From the NCBI GenBank assembly GCA_009360345.1, contig SPDP01000001.1:806001-870000 (forward strand): DNA of 64,000 nt. The letters run 5' to 3'. The notes beneath the pieces were generated by a model. It was not told where the DNA came from and made no database searches. It saw only the letters and a program-made list of their open reading frames with translations. Shown piece after piece: positions 59,204 to 64,000 of the stretch. The position numbers were made by a program, and so were the translations under genes. Each line of letters begins with the position of its first letter. Position 1 is the stretch's first letter. Source of the DNA: Alcaligenaceae bacterium SAGV5. GTDB taxonomy: Bacteria; Pseudomonadota; Gammaproteobacteria; Burkholderiales; Burkholderiaceae_B.

Positions 59204-61177
59204 TCACGGGGCGCCGGTTGGCGCCTCTTTCAGCTTGCGCCACAGCGTGGCGGGGCTGATGCCCAGTATCCGGCAGGCCGCCGCGCGGTCGCCGTGGCAG
59301 GCATCCAGCACGCGGCGGGCGTGGGCCGCCTGGCTGGTCCGGGCGATCTCGTCCAGCGACGCGAAGGCGGCCCCATCCGGATCGGCGGGCGCCGCCTCGT
59401 CCGTGCCGCCGTACAGCTCGGGCACGGTGATTTCCAGTTCCAGCTCCAGTTCCTTGCGGCCGATCTTGCGGCCCGCGTGCGACACGGCTACCCGCTCCAG
59501 CACGTTTTCCATCTCGCGCAGGTTGCCGGGCCAGGCGTAGTTCGCGCACAGCGACCGGACGAAGGCCGGCAGGCGGACCGGCCGCGTCATGCCCAGCCGC
59601 CGCTGCGCGCGGGCGTACAGTTCCTCGGCCAGTTCGTCGATGTCGCCCTCGCGCTCGCGCAGCGGCGGCATGGCGATGCGCAGGATGTTGAGGCGGTAGA
59701 ACAGGTCCTGCCGGAACGCACCGGCGCGTACCATGGCCTGCAGGTCGCGGTGGGTCGCGGCGACCACCCGCACGTTGACGGCCACGGGTTCCAGCGCGCC
59801 CACCGGCAACACCTGCCGTTCCTGCAGCACGCGCAGCAGGCGCACCTGCAGCGCCTGCGGCATGTCGCCGATCTCGTCCAGGAACAGGGTGCCGTTGTGG
59901 GCGGCCTCGAACAGGCCGGTCTTGCCGCCCTTGCGGGCGCCGGTGAAGGCGCCTTCTTCGTAGCCGAACAGTTCGCTTTCCAGCAGGGGCTCCGGGAAGG
60001 CCGCGCAATTGATGGCGACGAAGGGGAAGTCGCGGCGGGGGCTGGCACGGTGCATGCCTTGCGCCAGCACTTCCTTGCCGGTGCCGCTTTCGCCTTCGAT
60101 CAGCACCGTGGAGCTGACCCCGGCATACAGCCGGGCCAGCTCGCGCACCCGTTGCATGGGGCCCGAGCTGCCGAGCAGGTCGTCCAGGTCGTAGCGCGTG
60201 CCGGACGGCCGCGCCGGCGCGCCGGTGCGCAGGTTGCGGTCCACCCGCTGGATGGCCTGGGCGTCCTGGGCCGTGACCACCGCGCCCAGCAGTTCGCCGC
60301 CGCTCAGGATCGGGATGCGGTTCAGGATCAGCACCTTGTCGCGGACCTTCTGGATGGTCTCCAGCTCCTTCTGGCCATGGCGCAAGGGGCCGTCGAGCGA
60401 GATCGCCGGGGCGGCTTGCTCCAGCGGCTGGCCGATGGCCTGCTCGCGCCGCAGGCCCAGCAGCCGCTCCATGGGCGGATTGAGCGACTGGATGCGGCCT
60501 TCCGCATCCACCGCGGCCACGCCCTCGTTCAGGTGGGACAGCACCGTGTTCAGGTATTCGCGGCGGCGCTGTTCGATGCGCGCGAGCCGGGCCGCCTCGA
60601 TGGCGTCCTCCAGCGCGACCCGTATCGAGTTGCTGGAATACAGGAAGACGCCGGCCAGCCCCTGCTGCTCCGCCAGGTCGGACACCAGTCCGGGGCCGAC
60701 GATGACCTCCAGCCCGGCGCGCTTGAGCGCCTTGACGCGCGCGGCGGCGTCTTCGATCGTGACGTAGCTGTGGCTGGGGAAGTCCAGCCCGAAGGCCTGC
60801 TTGAAGGCTTCGGCCTCGGGAAAGGTGGAGGCGTGCGTGACCAGGGCCAGCCGGCTCGACAACTGTTTGGCCGTGGTCAGGGCGTGCATGACGTCGAAGC
60901 CCGTGACCTTGATCAGGATGACGGGTACGTCCACGTGCTGGCGCAGATAGGCGCCGTTCGAGCCGCCCGCGACCACCGCGTCGACCAGCCCCTGGCGCGC
61001 GGCCTCGTTGATCGAGCGGGCCGCCGTCTCGAAGCCTTCGTCGACGATGCGGAAATCGGCCTGGCCGGCATACCCGGGTGCCAGTTCGGCGAACGCGCGC
61101 GAGACGCGGCTGATGCCCATGGTCCAGATGATGGGCCGGGAGTGGGCGCGGGGGGCAAGGGCGGCGGGAAGGTCCAT
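59204..61177 (-). CDS. prpR: Propionate catabolism operon activator PrpR
   Basis: A 657-residue sigma-54 activator. N-terminal PrpR_N sensor (about 15-190) for 2-methylcitrate, a PAS domain (about 210-310), AAA+ domain with GESGTGKE, GAFTGA and LFLDEIGDM, and a Fis-type HTH at the end (RAAACRILGISPATLWRKL). Divergent from prpBCD, where a sigma-54 promoter is found. The arrangement is the standard prpR-prpBC one. Confidence 0.94.
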   Translation of the reverse strand: MDLPAALAPRAHSRPIIWTMGISRVSRAFAELAPGYAGQADFRIVDEGFETAARSINEAARQGLVDAVVAGGSNGAYLRQHVDVPVILIKVTGFDVMHALTTAKQLSSRLALVTHASTFPEAEAFKQAFGLDFPSHSYVTIEDAAARVKALKRAGLEVIVGPGLVSDLAEQQGLAGVFLYSSNSIRVALEDAIEAARLARIEQRRREYLNTVLSHLNEGVAAVDAEGRIQSLNPPMERLLGLRREQAIGQPLEQAAPAISLDGPLRHGQKELETIQKVRDKVLILNRIPILSGGELLGAVVTAQDAQAIQRVDRNLRTGAPARPSGTRYDLDDLLGSSGPMQRVRELARLYAGVSSTVLIEGESGTGKEVLAQGMHRASPRRDFPFVAINCAAFPEPLLESELFGYEEGAFTGARKGGKTGLFEAAHNGTLFLDEIGDMPQALQVRLLRVLQERQVLPVGALEPVAVNVRVVAATHRDLQAMVRAGAFRQDLFYRLNILRIAMPPLREREGDIDELAEELYARAQRRLGMTRPVRLPAFVRSLCANYAWPGNLREMENVLERVAVSHAGRKIGRKELELELEITVPELYGGTDEAAPADPDGAAFASLDEIARTSQAAHARRVLDACHGDRAAACRILGISPATLWRKLKEAPTGAP

Positions 61178-61210
61178 GGCAAGGTCCGGATTGCAGGTTT
61201 GATTATATCG

Positions 61211-61226
61211 ATTTCAAATATGAAAT
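61211..61226. promoter_or_regulatory. Candidate PrpR-binding palindrome
   Basis: ATTTCA-AATA-TGAAAT, in an AT-rich island about 110 bases upstream of the prpB -24 element and 34 bases from the prpR start. Distance suits an enhancer site for a sigma-54 activator. Confidence 0.4.
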
Positions 61227-61336
61227 GAATCTGGCGATCAAGGCAGGGCGACCCGGACGGCAGTGCCGTGCGCCATCACGAGGGAAGCCTGTGCCCACGC
61301 GGCCTGGCGCGGGGAAGGGCGGCACGGGCCCACGCA

Positions 61337-61352
61337 TGGCACGGTCTTTGCA
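61337..61352 (+). promoter_or_regulatory. Sigma-54 (-24/-12) promoter of prpB
   Basis: TGGCACG-GTCT-TTGCA matches the TGGCACR-N4-TTGCW consensus at every position. Transcription would start near 61363, about 25 bases before the prpB ATG. It agrees with the adjacent sigma-54 activator gene prpR. Confidence 0.85.
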
Positions 61353-61387
61353 GTAAGCTGAGTTTTCCCCTAGTCCGAGTCATCGCC

Positions 61388-62308
61388 ATGACCTCCTCAC
61401 GACCCGCCTCGCCCGGCGCCCGCTTCCGCCAGGCCCTGCGCGAAGAACACCCCCTGCAGATCATCGGCGCCATCAACGCCAACCATGCCTTGCTGGCCAA
61501 GCGCGCGGGGTTTCGCGCCGTCTACGTGTCGGGCGGCGGCGTGGCCGCGGGCTCGCTGGGCATGCCCGACCTGGGCATCAACACGCTGGACGACGTGCTG
61601 ATCGACGTGCGCCGCATCACCGACGTGTGCGACCTGCCGCTGATGGTGGACATCGACACCGGCTTCGGCCCGTCGGCCTTCAACATCGCGCGTTCGGTCA
61701 AGAGCCTGATCAAGGCTGGTGCGGCTGCCTGCCACATCGAGGACCAGGTCGGCGCCAAGCGCTGCGGCCATCGTCCGGGCAAGGAAATCGTGTCGGCCTC
61801 GGAAATGGTGGACCGCGTCAAGGCGGCGGCCGATGCCAAGACCGATCCCGACTTCTTCCTGGTGGCGCGCACCGACGCCATCGCGGTGGAGGGGCTGGAC
61901 GCCGCCATCGAGCGTGCCCAGGCCTGCGTGGAAGCCGGCGCCGACGGCATCTTCGCCGAAGCCGCCTACGACCTGCCCACCTACCGCAAGTTCGTCGACG
62001 CGGTGAAGGTGCCGGTCCTGGCCAACATCACTGAGTTCGGACAGACGCCGCTGTTCACGGTGGAAGAACTGCGCAGCGCCGACGTATCCATGGTGCTCTA
62101 CCCGCTGTCCGCCTTCCGCGCCATGAACAAGGCCGCGGAAACCGTCTACACGGCCATCCGCCGCGACGGGCACCAGAAGAACGTGATCGACATGATGCAG
62201 ACGCGCGAGGAGTTGTACGATCGCATTGACTATCACGCGTTCGAACAGCACCTGGATGCGTTGTTCAAAAAAGGGGGGGCCCAGGAAGTAGTACCTCCTA
62301 CGCGCTGA
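61388..62308 (+). CDS. prpB: 2-methylisocitrate lyase
   Basis: A 306-residue lyase cleaving 2-methylisocitrate to pyruvate and succinate. Motifs: [23 protein letters not shown] for metal binding, and AKRCGH with the catalytic Cys. The C-terminal tail VVPPTR and its TGA are encoded by the left end of repeat copy D, so the protein is slightly longer than usual (about 295). First gene behind a sigma-54 promoter. Confidence 0.95.
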   Translation: MTSSRPASPGARFRQALREEHPLQIIGAINANHALLAKRAGFRAVYVSGGGVAAGSLGMPDLGINTLDDVLIDVRRITDVCDLPLMVDIDTGFGPSAFNIARSVKSLIKAGAAACHIEDQVGAKRCGHRPGKEIVSASEMVDRVKAAADAKTDPDFFLVARTDAIAVEGLDAAIERAQACVEAGADGIFAEAAYDLPTYRKFVDAVKVPVLANITEFGQTPLFTVEELRSADVSMVLYPLSAFRAMNKAAETVYTAIRRDGHQKNVIDMMQTREELYDRIDYHAFEQHLDALFKKGGAQEVVPPTR

Positions 62309-62400
62309 CGCGTCCCCCCAGGGCGCTGCGGATCCGGCTTTGCCGGTCCGCCAGCGCCGCCCCCTTGAGGGGGAGCGGCCGAAGGCCGCCAGGGGGTGGG
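62297..62400. repeat. Dispersed intergenic repeat, copy D (composite)
   Basis: Carries the CTACGCGCTGACGCG flank seen in copy B, then the core hairpin GGCGCTGCGGATCCGGC, loop TTT, GCCGGTCCGCCAGCGCC, then the CCCCCTTGAGGGGG and CGGCCGAAGGCCG flank seen in copy C. It overlaps the 3' end of prpB and ends 43 bases before prpC. Confidence 0.8.
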
Positions 62401-62442
62401 CCTCAATAGTAGTAACAACTGCCAAATGGAGCGAGTGAGACG

Positions 62443-63618
62443 ATGAGCGCAACGGTATCGAATCAGAAGGACCAGCCGGCCGCGGGGCCGAAGCCGAAGA
62501 AGTCGGTGGCCCTGTCGGGCGTGATGGCGGGCAATACCGCCTTGTGCACGGTGGGCCGCAGCGGCAACGACCTGCACTATCGCGGCTACGACATCCTGGA
62601 TATCGCCGATGAGTGCGAGTTCGAGGAGATCGCCTATCTGCTGGTGCACGGCAAGCTGCCCAACCGCAACGAGCTGGCGGCCTACAAGACCAGGCTGAAG
62701 GCGCTGCGCGGGCTGCCCGCGAACGTGAAGGCGGCGCTGGAATGGCTGCCCGCGGCCAGCCACCCCATGGACGTGATGCGCACCGGCGTGTCGGCCCTGG
62801 GCTGCGTGCTGCCCGAGAAGGACGACCACAACCTGCCCGGCGCGCGCGACATCGCCGACCGGCTGATGGCCTCGCTGGGATCGATGCTGCTGTACTGGTA
62901 CCACTACAGTCACCGGGGCGAGCGCATCGACGTCGATACCGACGACGACAGCATAGGCGGGCATTTCCTGCACCTGCTGCACGGCAAGCCGGCGCCCGCC
63001 TCGTGGGTGCGGGCCATGCATACCTCGCTGAACCTGTACGCCGAACACGAGTTCAACGCCTCCACCTTCACCGCCCGCGTCATCGCCGGCACCGGCTCGG
63101 ACATGTACTCGGCCCTGACCGGCGCCATCGGCGCGCTGCGCGGCCCCAAGCATGGCGGCGCCAACGAAGTCGCCTTCGAGGTCCAGAGCCGCTACGACAC
63201 GCCCGACGAGGCCGAGGCCGACATCCGCCGCCGCGTCGAGAACAAGGAAGTGGTGATCGGCTTCGGCCACCCCGTCTACACTGTGTCCGACCCGCGCAAC
63301 CAGGTCATCAAGGGCGTGTCGCACCGCCTGTCCAAGGAGTCCGGCAACATGCGGCTGTACGAAATCGCCGAGCGCCTGGAGTCGGTGATGTGGAGCGTCA
63401 AGAAGATGTTCCCCAACCTCGACTGGTTCAGCGCCGTCAGCTACCACGAGATGGGCGTTCCCACCGCCATGTTCACCCCGCTGTTCGTGATCGCCCGCAC
63501 CGCCGGCTGGTCGGCCCACATCATCGAACAGCGCATCGACAACAAGATCATCCGCCCCAGCGCCAACTACACCGGCCCCGAAGACCGCAAGTTCGTGCCG
63601 CTGGCCAAGCGCAAGTAA
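62443..63618 (+). CDS. prpC: 2-methylcitrate synthase
   Basis: A 391-residue citrate synthase-fold enzyme condensing propionyl-CoA with oxaloacetate. [15 protein letters not shown] and [13 protein letters not shown] are PrpC-type N-terminal segments. Catalytic His residues are in [20 protein letters not shown] and [14 protein letters not shown], and [14 protein letters not shown] and [20 protein letters not shown] complete the site. Tandem with prpB and prpD. Confidence 0.95.
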   Translation: MSATVSNQKDQPAAGPKPKKSVALSGVMAGNTALCTVGRSGNDLHYRGYDILDIADECEFEEIAYLLVHGKLPNRNELAAYKTRLKALRGLPANVKAALEWLPAASHPMDVMRTGVSALGCVLPEKDDHNLPGARDIADRLMASLGSMLLYWYHYSHRGERIDVDTDDDSIGGHFLHLLHGKPAPASWVRAMHTSLNLYAEHEFNASTFTARVIAGTGSDMYSALTGAIGALRGPKHGGANEVAFEVQSRYDTPDEAEADIRRRVENKEVVIGFGHPVYTVSDPRNQVIKGVSHRLSKESGNMRLYEIAERLESVMWSVKKMFPNLDWFSAVSYHEMGVPTAMFTPLFVIARTAGWSAHIIEQRIDNKIIRPSANYTGPEDRKFVPLAKRK

Positions 63619-63687
63619 AGAACGCCTGCTTTTTGCATCGACACCTACACCCTTCAACCAACTAAACCCGCACCGCGCAAGCCGCCC

Positions 63688-63769
63688 ACCCAGGGCACCG
63701 CGGATCCGGCTCCGCCGGTCCGCTGGTGCCGCCCCCTGGGGGGCGCGCGAAGCGCGTAGGGGGGGATCC
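63688..63769. repeat. Dispersed intergenic repeat, copy E
   Basis: Core hairpin GGCACCGCGGATCCGGC, loop TCC, GCCGGTCCGCTGGTGCC, then CCCCCTGGGGGG, CGCGCGAAGCGCG and TAGGGGGGGATCC directly abutting the prpD ATG. The G-run is the only Shine-Dalgarno-like sequence before prpD. Confidence 0.85.
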
Positions 63770-64000
63770 ATGTCTTCCGCTATTTCTACCGTTCGTCCGA
63801 AGCCCGACCAAGTGCTCGTCGACATCGTCGACTACGTCCTGAAAAAACGCATCACCAGCAAGCTGGCCTACGAGACCGCGCGCAACTGCCTGATCGACAC
63901 CCTGGGCTGCGGCCTGGAGGCGCTGGAATATCCGGCCTGCACCAAGCTGCTCGGCCCCATCGTTCCCGGCACCGTCGTGCCCAACGGCGCCAAGGTGCCC
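63770..64000 (+). CDS. prpD: 2-methylcitrate dehydratase, partial
   Basis: The first 77 codons of an MmgE/PrpD protein that runs off the right edge. [20 protein letters not shown], then [30 protein letters not shown], matches genuine PrpD N-termini. It dehydrates 2-methylcitrate to 2-methylaconitate, completing prpBCD. A second, different family member is at 16.6-18.0 kb. Confidence 0.93.
   Translation, partial: MSSAISTVRPKPDQVLVDIVDYVLKKRITSKLAYETARNCLIDTLGCGLEALEYPACTKLLGPIVPGTVVPNGAKVP

Overview
The window is high-GC, gene-dense DNA with no tRNA, rRNA, insertion sequence, prophage or CRISPR array that I could see, and no gene-free stretch longer than about 275 bases. Gene content points to a betaproteobacterium of the Burkholderiales, most likely Alcaligenaceae (Bordetella/Achromobacter-like). 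The pointers are three Bug/TctC-type periplasmic receptors without permeases, an rpsU-yqeY-dnaG-rpoD block with a divergent tsaD, an ectoine/hydroxyectoine cluster, a 2-methylcitrate cluster, and abundant LysR regulators. The taxonomic call is inferred from gene families, not from a marker RNA.

Layout. (1) 1-5.4 kb, mostly minus strand: an organic-acid catabolic cassette with an aconitase/LeuC-like dehydratase (cut by the window edge), a PEP-mutase/isocitrate-lyase-type lyase, a TcuA-like flavoprotein dehydrogenase and a Bug receptor, with a divergent CysB-like LysR gene. (2) 5.4-14.5 kb: metallophosphoesterase, ugpQ/ugpB-like pair, dadA, two redox enzymes, argD and a YeeZ-like SDR. (3) 14.5-18 kb: LysR, Bug receptor and an MmgE/PrpD-family protein, a second small organic-acid cluster. 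(4) 18-23.4 kb: LysE exporter, panD, and ectRABCD read on the minus strand from a well-formed promoter/operator. (5) 23.4-32.8 kb: fadE, an exonuclease/GIY-YIG fusion, an oxidoreductase, an orphan STN-domain protein, a DctD-like sigma-54 regulator whose sensor kinase gene is reduced to a 3' stub, mutL and dedA. (6) 32.9-40.8 kb: amiC-tsaE, queG, a third Bug receptor, a DUF2214-like membrane protein, TetR-xerD, ybaK and plsY. (7) 40.9-47.7 kb: tsaD and the rpsU-yqeY-dnaG-rpoD block. (8) 47.7-56.9 kb: a tightly overlapping nine-gene operon with a dipeptide-type ABC transporter, cupin protein, amidase, acetamidase/formamidase and a terminal TetR regulator. (9) 56.9-64 kb: LysR/gcdH, then prpR divergent from prpB-prpC-prpD, with a near-perfect sigma-54 promoter in front of prpB.

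How the parts fit. Much of the window handles carboxylic acids: uptake receptors, dehydrogenation, (de)hydration and C-C cleavage. Two separate clusters each pair a lyase of the isocitrate-lyase superfamily with a hydro-lyase: the known 2-methylcitrate cycle at the right end, and an uncharacterised dehydrogenate-hydrate-cleave set at the left end. The 47.7-56.9 kb operon looks like uptake and hydrolysis of an amide compound under TetR control. Around these sit core genes for replication, transcription, mismatch repair, tRNA modification and phospholipid synthesis.

A dispersed intergenic repeat of about 80-100 bp occurs five times (near 32.8, 37.2, 40.8, 62.3 and 63.7 kb). It supplies the stop codons of plsY and prpB and lies directly against the prpD start codon.
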